A DNA stretch of 32,040 nt from Pseudomonadota bacterium (GCA_002747355.1 PDPC01000045.1:1-32040), one strand, 5' to 3'; positions 1 to 8,001 are shown, numbered from the stretch's first letter. Made by a program: numbers and translations. The notes: a model not told the origin generated them from the letters alone.

Positions 1-78
1 AGCAGATCAGCGCTTAACAGCCTGTGATCGAGAGCTCCTGTCTGCGACGCTCGCGCTCCGAAACGTGCGCGTTGTCGC

Positions 79-954
79 TCAAGCTCGCCGTAGCACCATG
101 GTGCCGGCCAAAGAGACCAGGAGCAACACGACGAGCCCCCAGGGGGTATTGGACACATCTGCAGCGAGGGCGCAGCCGCTGCTCTTGGAGAGCTGAGAGC
201 TCGCCCCCGCCTCTGGGCCAGAGATCGCGCTATCGTCCTGAGGAGCGCGATCGTCCTGAGGGATGCCACGCTCTGTCGCGGCGCTATCCTCGGCGCCGCT
301 GGCGTCCCGAGGGGCGTCTTCTGCGCCGGCGTCGGGCCCCAGGAGGGCGCTGTCGTCAACGCCTGCGTCTTTGGGCGGCGCCGTCGTGATGTAGTTCGAC
401 CAGCCCGAGAAGGTGCTCTGGGGGGTGACCACCACCACGGTGAAGCGCATGTTTAGGGGATACCACTGGTCGGGGTTGTTGCCGTTCCAGTTCCAGTTCG
501 CATAGTCGCTCACACATTGAAAGGAGCCGTCCTTGATCGCCACGCCGTTGCGATCCCGGGCCCTGGTCCAGTCCAGCGGCAGGTTGTTCTTTTTCCACAT
601 CGCGGGGATGCTCTGGGTCCAGGTCACCACGGTCTTGGGCGCCCCTGAGACGGCGTGGTGATCACCGCACGTCTCCCGCTCAGGCCCCTTTTGCCAGAAA
701 CAGAACTGCAGCTGCATCGCCTGGGCGACGGGCTGGCTGCGGATCTCGACTCGGTGATAGAGTAGGCCGTTGGCGAAGTCGTGGGGCGTCGTCCAATCGC
801 CATTGACGCCAGCCATGGGTGGCTTATCCCAGGGGAAGCCGTGCTCGGCTTTGCTCACCGGGCCATCCCAGTCGAAGACCAGCAGCTCCGCCGCCAACGC
901 CGGGCGGGCGGCGAGCAACAACGACACGATGATGAGCATGGGGCGAGCGCGCAT
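79..954 (-). CDS. Secreted protein with Asp-rich linker and MYXO-CTERM-like C-terminal anchor, function unknown
   Basis: The protein has 291 residues. The start at 954 was chosen over an upstream in-frame start because AGGAG lies about 8 bases before it and a signal peptide (MRARPMLIIVSLLLAARPALA) begins there. The mature N-terminal part, roughly residues 22-180, is rich in Trp and aromatic residues and has several Cys; I do not recognise its family. Residues about 185-250 form an acidic Asp/Ala/Pro linker with no obvious fold. The C-terminus has a single Cys (C261) after SSG, then a hydrophobic stretch, then RRA. This matches the layout of MYXO-CTERM sorting tails in myxobacteria, where a rhomboid-like sortase processes the tail. 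Surface display is therefore inferred. It diverges from the haemolysin III gene with a 180-bp gap. The N-terminal function is unknown. Confidence 0.75.
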   Translation of the reverse strand: MRARPMLIIVSLLLAARPALAAELLVFDWDGPVSKAEHGFPWDKPPMAGVNGDWTTPHDFANGLLYHRVEIRSQPVAQAMQLQFCFWQKGPERETCGDHHAVSGAPKTVVTWTQSIPAMWKKNNLPLDWTRARDRNGVAIKDGSFQCVSDYANWNWNGNNPDQWYPLNMRFTVVVVTPQSTFSGWSNYITTAPPKDAGVDDSALLGPDAGAEDAPRDASGAEDSAATERGIPQDDRAPQDDSAISGPEAGASSQLSKSSGCALAADVSNTPWGLVVLLLVSLAGTMVLRRA

Positions 955-1134
955 CCGACGTTCTCCTGGAGGCTTCTCGATGATGAGAGCTCCTTCAAGT
1001 ATAACGCCAGCGTCGCGATCCCGACGACCGTCTCGTAAAGGCCCGCGGCGCCTTTTCCTGGTCGCCATGAAACGCGCTGGGATGGCAGACTGGGAGTCAC
1101 CCCTGGGAGTCGCCTGAGACCTCGAGGCATCCTC

Positions 1135-1824
1135 TTGACCACCGCTTGCGAACAACCAACCGCTCGCTCATCAAACCAACTCGAGCCCGCCGGCTACTCG
1201 GCCGCCGAAGAGCGCGCCAACACCCTCACCGCAGCGCTCGGCGCGCTGCTCGCGCTAGGCGGCCTAGTCGTGCTGGTGGCCCTCGCCGCCGCCACCGGCG
1301 ATCCATGGCGGATCGTCGCGTTCTCGATCTACGGCGTGTCGCTCGTCGTTCTCCACGGCGCGTCGACGGCCTACCACGGCGCGCGGCTCCCTGCGCGTAA
1401 GTCCCGCCTGCGGATCGTCGACCACGCTGCGATCTTCATCTTGATCGCTGGCACCTACACGCCAATCTTCCTGGTGACCCTGCGCGGCACCTGGGGCTGG
1501 AGTCTCTTCGGCCTGCTTTGGGGGCTGGCCCTCCTCGGCGTGTTCAAGACCCTGCTCTTCCCGGGGCGGCTCAAGGCGCTGACCATCGGGGTCTACCTCT
1601 TGATGGGCTGGCTCGGGATGATCGCCTTCAAGCCGCTCTTTGCTGCGCTCTCGTTTGGCGGGTTTGCCTGGCTCGTGGGCGGGGGCGTGCTCTACAGCGG
1701 TGGCGTGCTCTTCTACGTGCGCAAGAGCCTCCGGCATCACCACGCCATCTGGCACGTCTTCGTGATCGCGGGCGGTGTCTGCCATTTCATCGCCGTGATC
1801 GGCTACATCCTGCCCGGCCGGTAA
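1135..1824 (+). CDS. Haemolysin III / TrhA family membrane protein (PAQR superfamily)
   Basis: The 229 residues are almost all membrane, with seven hydrophobic segments from about residue 30 to 228. Family motifs are visible: EERANTLTAALGA before helix 1, HGASTAYH at the end of helix 2, DHAAIFILIAGTYTP in helix 3, and the final HHHAIWHVFVIAGGVCHF, whose His residues with the earlier His and Asp make the zinc site of the PAQR fold. Bacterial members (YqfA/TrhA, 'haemolysin III') are linked to membrane fluidity or energetics rather than proven haemolysis. The start is TTG at 1135, with GAGG about nine bases upstream. The family core begins near residue 20, so a slightly later start is possible. 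No partner gene is adjacent on the same strand. The family call is secure; the substrate or function is not. Confidence 0.9.
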   Translation: MTTACEQPTARSSNQLEPAGYSAAEERANTLTAALGALLALGGLVVLVALAAATGDPWRIVAFSIYGVSLVVLHGASTAYHGARLPARKSRLRIVDHAAIFILIAGTYTPIFLVTLRGTWGWSLFGLLWGLALLGVFKTLLFPGRLKALTIGVYLLMGWLGMIAFKPLFAALSFGGFAWLVGGGVLYSGGVLFYVRKSLRHHHAIWHVFVIAGGVCHFIAVIGYILPGR

Positions 1825-1940
1825 GGGCTCGTGCGGGCATGACTTGATCGCGCTAGGCGTTTTCTTCCCCCCGGTGGAGGCCGACCCGCGGCCGGCGGAT
1901 CAGCACTGACGTGGGGGGCTCATCACGTCGCGGGGGTGTC

Positions 1941-2183
1941 TCAGGCGCTGCGCTGCGCTGCGGCTGGGGCGAGCAGCTGCTGCACGACGTCCACCGCCGT
2001 GTAGCGGGTCTGCCCGGGCCGTAGAAACTGGGCGATACACGCTAGATCATCGCCTGCGGTGAGCAAGGGCAACTCGACCGTGCCGTCTCTGCGCTGCTGC
2101 GCCAACCCGATAGTCGAGAGCAGGGCGCGTGTTCTCGCGGGCAGCTCGAAGCACACCTGCATTTGGCGTAGGACCTTTCTCAT
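1941..2183 (-). CDS. Small hypothetical protein
   Basis: This 80-residue reading frame begins at ATG 2183. A longer form to 2282 would run through the promoter of the transpeptidase gene and is less likely. Third codon positions are GC-rich as in neighbouring genes, and the middle (TVELPLLTAGDDLACIAQFLRPGQTRYTAVDVVQQLL) reads like a soluble alpha/beta protein. There is no clear ribosome binding site, no membrane segment and no recognised domain. It diverges from the transpeptidase gene, so a shared control region is possible. An alternative frame on the same strand (2047-2253) is Arg-rich and looks like a shadow. Confidence 0.4.
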   Translation of the reverse strand: MRKVLRQMQVCFELPARTRALLSTIGLAQQRRDGTVELPLLTAGDDLACIAQFLRPGQTRYTAVDVVQQLLAPAAAQRSA

Positions 2184-2234
2184 CGACTCGGGAGCGCCCG
2201 CGCCAATACACCACGCCCATGTTACTGAGGCAGC

Positions 2235-2261
2235 GTAGGTTTTTTTGACACATGAACCTAC
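2235..2261. promoter_or_regulatory. Inverted repeat (possible operator) over the transpeptidase -35 box
   Basis: GTAGGTT at 2235-2241 and AACCTAC at 2255-2261 are perfect 7-bp inverted arms with a 13-bp spacer. The dyad straddles the TTGACA box at 2245-2250, where a repressor would block polymerase. No regulator gene adjoins it, so the binding protein is unknown. A chance dyad cannot be excluded. Confidence 0.4.
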
Positions 2262-2273
2262 ATCCTCTATCCT
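2245..2273 (+). promoter_or_regulatory. Sigma-70-type promoter of the transpeptidase gene
   Basis: A perfect TTGACA (2245-2250) is followed, after 17 bp, by TATCCT (2268-2273, four of six matches to TATAAT). Transcription would begin near 2280, about 20 bases before the chosen ATG at 2300. This also argues against an in-frame ATG at 2252, which lies inside the promoter. Confidence 0.6.
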
Positions 2274-2299
2274 GGCCAACACCGAGTCAGGAGCCTGTA

Positions 2300-3595
2300 A
2301 TGTTTAGCTTTTTCGCCAGAAAACCTGCCGTCGGCGTCCTCGCCTTGGTGCTGGTGCTCGGTGCTGGCGTCGTCCTCGCCCACCGATCCTCCAGCGGCCC
2401 CCGAGAGCCGCTCCCGCTCTCGATCTCCTCAAAGCCCCCGACGCCACCTCCCTCGTGGCGTGGCAAGCTGGATCTGCGACGTGCCGTGGTGACAGGATCG
2501 CGAGTCGAGCAACGTCTCGAAGACGGGACCCGCGTCGAGCTGACCCTTGACCCTCGCCTGCAGAAGAGCGCCCTGTCGATCCTCGAGCGCTACGAGTTGC
2601 CCTACGGCGGCATCGTGGCCTACGACATCCGCACCGGTGAGGTGAAGGCGCTCGCGGGCCGCTCCCAACGCGACCCGAAGCTCGGCGCGCAGCGCCTCTG
2701 TCTTGCGCCCTGGGCCCCGGCGGCGTCGGTCTTCAAGGTGATCACCGCTGCGGGTCTGCTCTCCCGCGGCGTGCCGAGCAGCACCAGCGTCTGCTACCAC
2801 GGCGGCCGTCGTGGGCTGCGCTCGCACCATCTGCGCGAGATGCCGAAGATCGACACCACCTGTCGCACCCTCTCGGATGCGATCGCCAAGTCGATCAACC
2901 CGATCATGGCCAAGCTCTCCAACCGCTACCTCGACCGGGATCTGCTGCTCGCCTGGTCGCAGCGCTTCGGCTTCAACAAGGCGATCCCCTTCGACCTGCC
3001 GGTGGTGCCGAGCAAGGCCGAGATCCCCACCGACAAGCTCGAGCGCGCCCGCACCGCCGCTGGCTTCTGGCATACCGAGATCAGCGTCCTCCACGGCGCC
3101 GTGATCGCCGGCGTCCCGGCCTCCGGCGGGCTGGTCCGCTGGCCCCATCTCGTCCGCAAGGTCATCCGCCCCGACGGCCGCGTGATCCGCCCGGAGCGCC
3201 AGGAGGGCCGCCGGGTGATGCCGAGCGACCAGGCTCGCGAGCTCGGCGCGATGATGGCCCGCACGGTCAGCCCGATCGGCAGCGGACGCCGTGGCTTTAT
3301 CTCGCGGCGCGGTAAGTACTACCTCGGCGACTTCAAGGTCGCGGGTAAGACCGGCTCGCTGAGCCGTCGTCAGCCGCGACTGCTCTACAGCTGGTTCGTC
3401 GGCTTCGCGCCGGTGAAGAAGCCCGAGCTGGCCTTTGCCGTCCTGCTGGGTAACCCGCCGCGCTGGCGCATCAAGGCCTCTGGCGCGGCGCGGATGCTGC
3501 TCGCAGCCTATCTCGAGCCGAAGAGATCGCAGACCAAGAGGAGCAACAAGCGCAAGCGCCGCGCAAAGCGCAAGACCCACCCCGCGAAGCGCTAG
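2300..3595 (+). CDS. Penicillin-binding protein, transpeptidase domain only
   Basis: The 431-residue protein starts at ATG 2300 with AGGAG eight bases upstream. An N-terminal membrane anchor (about residues 8-27) is followed by a Pro/Ser-rich linker and a transpeptidase fold. The three active-site motifs are present: SVFK at 143-146 (nucleophile Ser143), SIN at 198-200 and KTGS at 350-353. It should cross-link peptidoglycan stem peptides in the periplasm and bind beta-lactams. It is shorter than class B PBPs such as FtsI or PBP2: only about 100 residues lie between the anchor and the SxxK box, so the usual dimerisation (pedestal) domain is missing. No glycosyltransferase domain is present. 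The last 35 residues are very basic. It is transcribed alone, and the next gene converges on it. Confidence 0.88.
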   Translation: MFSFFARKPAVGVLALVLVLGAGVVLAHRSSSGPREPLPLSISSKPPTPPPSWRGKLDLRRAVVTGSRVEQRLEDGTRVELTLDPRLQKSALSILERYELPYGGIVAYDIRTGEVKALAGRSQRDPKLGAQRLCLAPWAPAASVFKVITAAGLLSRGVPSSTSVCYHGGRRGLRSHHLREMPKIDTTCRTLSDAIAKSINPIMAKLSNRYLDRDLLLAWSQRFGFNKAIPFDLPVVPSKAEIPTDKLERARTAAGFWHTEISVLHGAVIAGVPASGGLVRWPHLVRKVIRPDGRVIRPERQEGRRVMPSDQARELGAMMARTVSPIGSGRRGFISRRGKYYLGDFKVAGKTGSLSRRQPRLLYSWFVGFAPVKKPELAFAVLLGNPPRWRIKASGAARMLLAAYLEPKRSQTKRSNKRKRRAKRKTHPAKR

Positions 3596-3643
3596 CCTCT
3601 TCCGACGATCTCTCGCCCTCCGCTCCTCTGGCTCGCCTCTCCC

Positions 3644-4528
3644 CTACTTCTTCTTCAGCGCCCGCAGCCGCAGCCGCGCGAGCCTCCGGTGGCTCCCCTT
3701 GGGGTGACGCTGGAGGTAGATGCGATAGGCATCTCTGGCCTTCTCCCGCTGCCCCAAGGACTGATAGATGGTGCCGAGCAGATAGCGGACGTGCTTCGAG
3801 ACCAGCTTCTCAGCGCGCAGCTTCAGCGCCGTCTCGAGCTCTGTCGCGGCCTCACGGTTGCTGCCTAGCTTCGACAGCGCCACGCCCAGGTAGAAGCGGA
3901 GCGACGCCGCGTGGGGCGGCTGCGCCACGAGCTCGAGAGATCGGCGCAGCTCGACCACGGCCCGCTTCCAGCTCTGCTCGCCCACCGCCCGCATCCCCGC
4001 CGCGTAGGCGTTGTAGGCCAGCGACGCGCGCTTGCGCTGCACCCAGCTCTCGAAGAGCGCCGCCTCCACCTTCGAGAGCGGCAGCCGCGCCACCTCGGGG
4101 TAGCGCTTGATCGCCTGGTGGAGCTGCTGCCCCTTGATCAGCTGATAGAACGACATCGCCTCGGTCTCGGTAGCCCGGCGCTTGCGCTCCGCGTCACGGA
4201 GCCGTTCGAGCTGGGTCTGCATCGCGGCGTGTTGACGCCGCAGCACGTTCTTCTCGAACTCGACCCGATCGACCCGCGCCTGGTAGATAAGGTAGGCCGC
4301 GCCAGCCACGAGCAGCACGAAGATCGCATAGGCTCCCAGAGTATTGATGCCGATGCGTCGTCGCTGGCGTTGCTGCTGCCGAGCGAGATCGCGCACCTCC
4401 GCCGCGAGGTTGCTCACGGCGTTGGCGGTCTTGATCATCTGATTGCGGGCGGCGGTGACCTCGCCACCCAAGGTCTCGAGGCTCTCGTGAACCTCGCCGC
4501 CCCCAACCTCCTCCGCGTCGTTACTCAT
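3644..4528 (-). CDS. Membrane-anchored coiled-coil/TPR protein
   Basis: The 294-residue protein has an acidic N-terminus, a first amphipathic/coiled segment (about 15-58), one membrane helix (about 62-82), a charged coiled coil (about 87-124) and TPR-like helical pairs from about 170 to 275 (for example SLRFYLGVALSKLGSNREAATELETAL and HVRYLLGTIYQSLGQREKARDAYRIYL). TPR modules bind other proteins, so it is probably a scaffold on the membrane. GGAG lies about eight bases before the ATG at 4528. It follows the Ser/Thr kinase gene with only 27 bp between, so the two are probably cotranscribed and the protein may be a substrate or partner of the kinase. That link is inference. The exact function is unknown. 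Confidence 0.8.
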   Translation of the reverse strand: MSNDAEEVGGGEVHESLETLGGEVTAARNQMIKTANAVSNLAAEVRDLARQQQRQRRRIGINTLGAYAIFVLLVAGAAYLIYQARVDRVEFEKNVLRRQHAAMQTQLERLRDAERKRRATETEAMSFYQLIKGQQLHQAIKRYPEVARLPLSKVEAALFESWVQRKRASLAYNAYAAGMRAVGEQSWKRAVVELRRSLELVAQPPHAASLRFYLGVALSKLGSNREAATELETALKLRAEKLVSKHVRYLLGTIYQSLGQREKARDAYRIYLQRHPKGSHRRLARLRLRALKKK

Positions 4529-4555
4529 CGCGGCGCTCCAGAGCTGCCAAAACGT

Positions 4556-5779
4556 TCAGTCGACGAGCAAGATATAGGCCAGCGCGCCCCCCGCTACCAG
4601 CACCAAGGCCGCGACCAGCAGCGTGATGGCCAAGGGGAGGCGCCTCGTCACAGCGAAGACGTCCTCGCGGTGGTCGCGATCGCCGAGAGACGCGATGCCG
4701 CGGCTGGTGCGCGTCACCCGCCGTCCACGCGGAGGCCGAACCTGCTCGAGGCTGTCGAGGCTGCGCCCGGAGAGGTCGCGGATGTCCATCTTCCACGAGC
4801 GACCAACCGGCGCGGCCTCCTCCGCGACGTCGAAGAGGGTTGCCAGCGCGCTGGCCACGGTGGAGCGGCCGGCGCGCAACCCCTCGGCGTGCATGTAGTC
4901 TTGCAACGCGTCGCGAAACTGCGCGGCGCTCTCATACCGCTGCGCGGGCTTGGACTCCAGCGCGCGCAGCACGATGGCGTCGAGCTCCGTTGGCACCTCG
5001 GGGTTGATCGACGACGGTGGTGAAACTGGCGCCGAGCGACGCAAGCGCTCGGCGGCGCTCTTTTCGCGAAACAGGCGCTTGTGACAGAGCATCTCCCACA
5101 GCACCACGCCGATGCCGAAGATATCCGCCCGCCCATCGACGGCCATCCCGACGGCCTGCTCGGGCGCCATGTAACCGGGCTTGCCCTTTGCCCCGCCGGG
5201 GCGGCGCTCGTCTTCTTCTTCCACGATCAGCGCGATGCCGAAGTCGAGCAGCTTCACCTCGCCTGCCCGCGACGCCATCACGTTCCCAGGCGTGATGTCC
5301 CGATGCACGATCGACAGCGGGTTTCCGTCGGCGTCGTGACGACGGTGCGCATAGTCCAGCCCCTCGAGGACCTCCGTCGCGAGGTGCAGCACCAACGGCA
5401 GCTCGAGCCAGCGCTTGACCCGGGCGGCCTGCATCATGATGTCGCGCACGGTGTAGCCGTCGACCAGCTCCATCGAGAGGAAGTAGTACTCGTCGATGAT
5501 GCCAAACTCGTAGACTGGGACGATGTTGGCGTGGGTCAGCTCGGCGGCGATGCGCGCCTCTTGGATGAACATCTCCCGCATCCGCTGATCGCTGGTCAGC
5601 GGCGGCAGGATCCGCTTGATGCAGACGGCCTTCTCGACACCCGCGGCCCAAGAGGTCGTGGCACGGAAGACCTCGGCCATCCCGCCCACGCCGATGCGCT
5701 CAACGAGCTTGTAGCGTCCGAAGTCCTCTGGTGAGTCGAGGGGTCCGAGCTGCCCCCGGTGTCGGGCCAGGTGTGCCAT
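4556..5779 (-). CDS. Tail-anchored Hanks-type Ser/Thr protein kinase
   Basis: The protein has 407 residues from ATG 5779, the last Met before the kinase domain; the ribosome binding site is weak. The kinase motifs are intact: glycine loop GVGGMAEV (30-37), Lys55 in VCIKRI, catalytic loop HRDITPGN (159-166), DFG (179-181) and APEQ (205-208). After the catalytic domain a roughly 90-residue basic linker leads to one hydrophobic helix (about 382-404) that ends at the C-terminus. The kinase therefore faces the cytoplasm with no extracellular sensor, so activation probably depends on a partner protein. The TPR membrane protein encoded 27 bp downstream is the obvious candidate. The catalytic loop has Ile-Thr-Pro where many bacterial kinases have Leu-Lys-Pro; this form is common in myxobacterial kinases of the GVGGMAEV type. 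Substrates are unknown. Confidence 0.9.
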   Translation of the reverse strand: MAHLARHRGQLGPLDSPEDFGRYKLVERIGVGGMAEVFRATTSWAAGVEKAVCIKRILPPLTSDQRMREMFIQEARIAAELTHANIVPVYEFGIIDEYYFLSMELVDGYTVRDIMMQAARVKRWLELPLVLHLATEVLEGLDYAHRRHDADGNPLSIVHRDITPGNVMASRAGEVKLLDFGIALIVEEEDERRPGGAKGKPGYMAPEQAVGMAVDGRADIFGIGVVLWEMLCHKRLFREKSAAERLRRSAPVSPPSSINPEVPTELDAIVLRALESKPAQRYESAAQFRDALQDYMHAEGLRAGRSTVASALATLFDVAEEAAPVGRSWKMDIRDLSGRSLDSLEQVRPPRGRRVTRTSRGIASLGDRDHREDVFAVTRRLPLAITLLVAALVLVAGGALAYILLVD

Positions 5780-5837
5780 GGCAAGAAGACCATCCTGCCT
5801 GATGCGCCAAGCCCAGGCAAGCCGCGGGGAGAGAAGA

Positions 5838-5990
5838 GAGGAGATGAGATGAGATGAGAAGAAGGCGCTCACACAGCGGCGCGAGCTGAGGATCTCTCCG
5901 CGGCTATGTCTTGCTGTCGCGCTTGCTGTCGCGCCGACGGCTCGCTGACGCGTACGGCTCGCTGACGCGTACGGCTCGCTGTCGCGCTTA
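5838..5990. repeat. Cluster of short tandem repeats in the gap between lipoprotein and kinase genes
   Basis: The 208-bp gap holds GATGA-type 5-bp repeats (about 5841-5860), two copies of TTGCTGTCGCGC (5911-5934), and a 17-bp unit CGGCTCGCTGACGCGTA at 5938-5954 and 5955-5971. A third, diverged copy of the 17-bp unit runs into the stop codon of the lipoprotein gene. No clear -10/-35 pair for the kinase was found here. Confidence 0.75.
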
Positions 5991-7451
5991 CTTCTTGCTG
6001 CCGATGAAGCTGCCCTCGAAGTTCCCTTTGCCGTAGGCTCCACCGAGCACGCCGTACCAGCGGCCGTTGAGCAGCTGCACGTTGTTGTTGGCGATGTCCG
6101 CCTTCGCCGAGAGGCTCATATACGTCATCTTGGCGGCGAGATCGTCGAGCTCCTTGAGCAGCAGCGTGACCAGCTTCTGCTTCTCGGCGGTGCAGGCGCT
6201 GGCGACGAGCGTGCTGATGCCGGGGACGGTGCTGTCGGCGGAGGCGACGGCCTGCCCCAGCTTCTGGCAGTCGATCAGAGCGTTGAACATCTGGTCGAGG
6301 GTGGTGTAGCAGGGGATGTCGCTGCGGGTGCAGGTGATCGTCGTCAGCAACGCCTCGATCGCCCAACGGAAGATCTTGCCGAAAGAGTTCTTCACCTTGT
6401 GCTTGTCAAGGATCATCGTCCCGCAGACCTCGCGAGCGCTGTAGCCGTTGACGGTGATCTCACCCAGGCCGGGGATGTTGGCGGGGCTCGCCGAGACCTT
6501 CGCCCCCTGGTACTCGAACTCCACCAGCGTCCACTTGGTGTTCGCGATGTACTGATCACCGCCGAGGGGCTGCAGCACGTCGAGGCTGACCACGCGCCAG
6601 GTGTCGATCGCGTCGTTGACGTTGGAGAGCCACCTGATCAGCTCCGTGCCCCACGGCGGCACGTATTGGTCGATCAAGCCCTTGACGATGCCGCCAATCA
6701 GCTTGCTGAAAACACTCGGGACGCCCTTGATCTTGAACTTGCCGTCGATGATGTCTTGGAGCGTGCTGGCCACCGAGAGCACGCCCTTGGTCAACCCCTT
6801 GAGACCGTCACGAACCTTGAGCTGGCTGTCGAGCTGCCAGGTGCCAGCGAGCCGGGTTGGCGAGTGGGGAATGCTGCAGACCGAGTTCGGCTTGCACTGC
6901 CCCGCCACACAGACCTGCCCAGCCGGGCATTGGTTGTTGTCGAGGCAGCCGGGGACGCCGCCGCTGCCGCCGTTGGGGTCGGGGGTACAGACGCCGTTGG
7001 CGCAGATGAAGCCGGCCGGGCACTGATCGTTGTCCTGGCAGGTACCAGGCGGCGTCATGCAGATGCCGTTGATGCAGTCCAGCGGCGCGGTACAGCCGAT
7101 GCCCTCGATGGGATCACAGGTGCCGGCGTCCTTGGCCGATGGCGGCACGCATTTGCCAGTGGCGAGATGACAGACATAGGGAGAGGTGCACTCGGCGTCA
7201 CTCGCACACGAGGGTGGAAGAGGCGTCGTGCCGCCACCTTGTCCATTCTGGGTAGGCTGGCCATTCTGGCCAGGCGTCCCTTGGTTCCATGGGTCGCCGC
7301 TGCCAGTCCCGGCTCCAGGGTCGCACCCTGGCCCTTGGCAGGTCCCCGTTCCGCCAATGACGCTGCCCTGGCAGGCCGGCAAGGCCAACAGGGCGCCGAG
7401 AGAGAGGAGGGAGAGGAGCTTTTTCGTGTTGTGGAGGGTTTGTCCTGTCAT
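5988..7451 (-). CDS. Cys-rich lipoprotein with Dickkopf-like repeats, function unknown
   Basis: The protein has 487 residues from ATG 7451, chosen because a lipoprotein signal peptide follows with lipobox LPAC (lipid-modified Cys27). Next is a Gly/Pro/Gln-rich linker, then four Cys-rich modules (about residues 80-190) such as CQDNDQCPAGFICANGVCT and CLDNNQCPAGQVCVAGQCK. These resemble the Cys-rich repeats common in myxobacterial surface proteins. The C-terminal 290 residues begin LAGTWQLDSQLKV and end in GRWYGVLGGAYGKGNFEGSFIG, which suggests a lipocalin-like or beta-barrel end around a helical middle; I do not recognise a family. It should sit in the outer membrane or on the cell surface. 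It is upstream of the kinase on the same strand, but the 208-bp repeat-filled gap makes cotranscription uncertain. Confidence 0.8.
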   Translation of the reverse strand: MTGQTLHNTKKLLSLLSLGALLALPACQGSVIGGTGTCQGPGCDPGAGTGSGDPWNQGTPGQNGQPTQNGQGGGTTPLPPSCASDAECTSPYVCHLATGKCVPPSAKDAGTCDPIEGIGCTAPLDCINGICMTPPGTCQDNDQCPAGFICANGVCTPDPNGGSGGVPGCLDNNQCPAGQVCVAGQCKPNSVCSIPHSPTRLAGTWQLDSQLKVRDGLKGLTKGVLSVASTLQDIIDGKFKIKGVPSVFSKLIGGIVKGLIDQYVPPWGTELIRWLSNVNDAIDTWRVVSLDVLQPLGGDQYIANTKWTLVEFEYQGAKVSASPANIPGLGEITVNGYSAREVCGTMILDKHKVKNSFGKIFRWAIEALLTTITCTRSDIPCYTTLDQMFNALIDCQKLGQAVASADSTVPGISTLVASACTAEKQKLVTLLLKELDDLAAKMTYMSLSAKADIANNNVQLLNGRWYGVLGGAYGKGNFEGSFIGSKK

Positions 7452-7541
7452 GGCTCTGACTTTTTCAAGAATCGAACCAAAGGCCGCCCACCCCAACCAC
7501 CTGCAACCATGTCAGAATCCGTAGCTCCTCTCGAGAAGGGC

Positions 7542-7557
7542 GGGGACGACTGTCCCC
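7542..7557. other. Perfect 6-bp hairpin in a divergent promoter gap
   Basis: GGGGAC (7542-7547) and GTCCCC (7552-7557) are separated by GACT. It lies in the 226-bp gap between the divergent lipoprotein and small secreted-protein genes, and would be in the 5' leader of the lipoprotein mRNA if transcription starts above it. There is no U tract, so it is not a standard terminator. Confidence 0.35.
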
Positions 7558-7636
7558 AACACCGCTGGATGCTCCCCCAGCCACCCCGACGGCTAGTCCA
7601 TCAGCCACTTGGCGCAGAGCTGAAACTGCGATCATA

Positions 7637-7664
7637 GTCACGACACTTCCCGTCGTTTCGTGAC
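7637..7664. promoter_or_regulatory. Inverted repeat upstream of the small secreted protein
   Basis: GTCACGA (7637-7643) and TCGTGAC (7658-7664) are perfect inverted arms with a 14-bp spacer, ending 13 bp before the ATG at 7678. It could be an operator or a 5' hairpin of the message. No regulator is identified. Confidence 0.3.
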
Positions 7665-7677
7665 CTCGAGGACCATC

Positions 7678-7983
7678 ATGCGATCACGACTCCACCTTCT
7701 CGGCGCGATAGTCCCCCTCTCTGCCTTGAGTCTCGGAGCTGGCGCCGCTGCGGCAGACGCGGCGACGGCAGGCATGACCACTCGACGTGCCCTGATGCAG
7801 CGGCGTGGCGAGGCCCCGGGCTTGAAGGTTCGCTGGGACCTGGCCAAGCCCTACGATGCTGCGCGGGTTGGCCCTCGCCCTGGGTCGCCAAGGGCAGCGG
7901 CGGGCTCCCCGGCGCCCCCGGCGAGATCTCTGTGGCAAAGGAGGAAGGCGGACGGCAGCGCCAACTTCGACACCTGCCCTTGA
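7678..7983 (+). CDS. Small secreted protein, function unknown
   Basis: This 101-residue frame starts at ATG 7678 with GAGGA six bases upstream. Residues 1 to about 29 form a signal peptide (MRSRLHLLGAIVPLSALSLG, then AAAADA). The mature part is basic and rich in Ala, Pro and Arg, with one Cys two residues from the end (DTCP) and no recognised fold. The signal peptide and ribosome binding site support a real gene; the low-complexity mature part tempers this. It precedes the PhnD-kinase gene on the same strand by about 108 bp, with a strong hairpin between, so it may be a separate unit. Confidence 0.5.
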   Translation: MRSRLHLLGAIVPLSALSLGAGAAAADAATAGMTTRRALMQRRGEAPGLKVRWDLAKPYDAARVGPRPGSPRAAAGSPAPPARSLWQRRKADGSANFDTCP

Positions 7984-8001
7984 CGGCTGAAACGAGGTAG
8001 A

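Noticed and set aside
1135-1824. Haemolysin III as a virulence factor
   Set aside because: The family is a widespread membrane protein group (TrhA/YqfA); haemolysis has not been shown to be its normal role.
2047-2253. Alternative 68-codon frame opposite the transpeptidase promoter
   Set aside because: Arg-rich composition typical of an off-frame reading in high-GC DNA; the other minus-strand frame is more protein-like.
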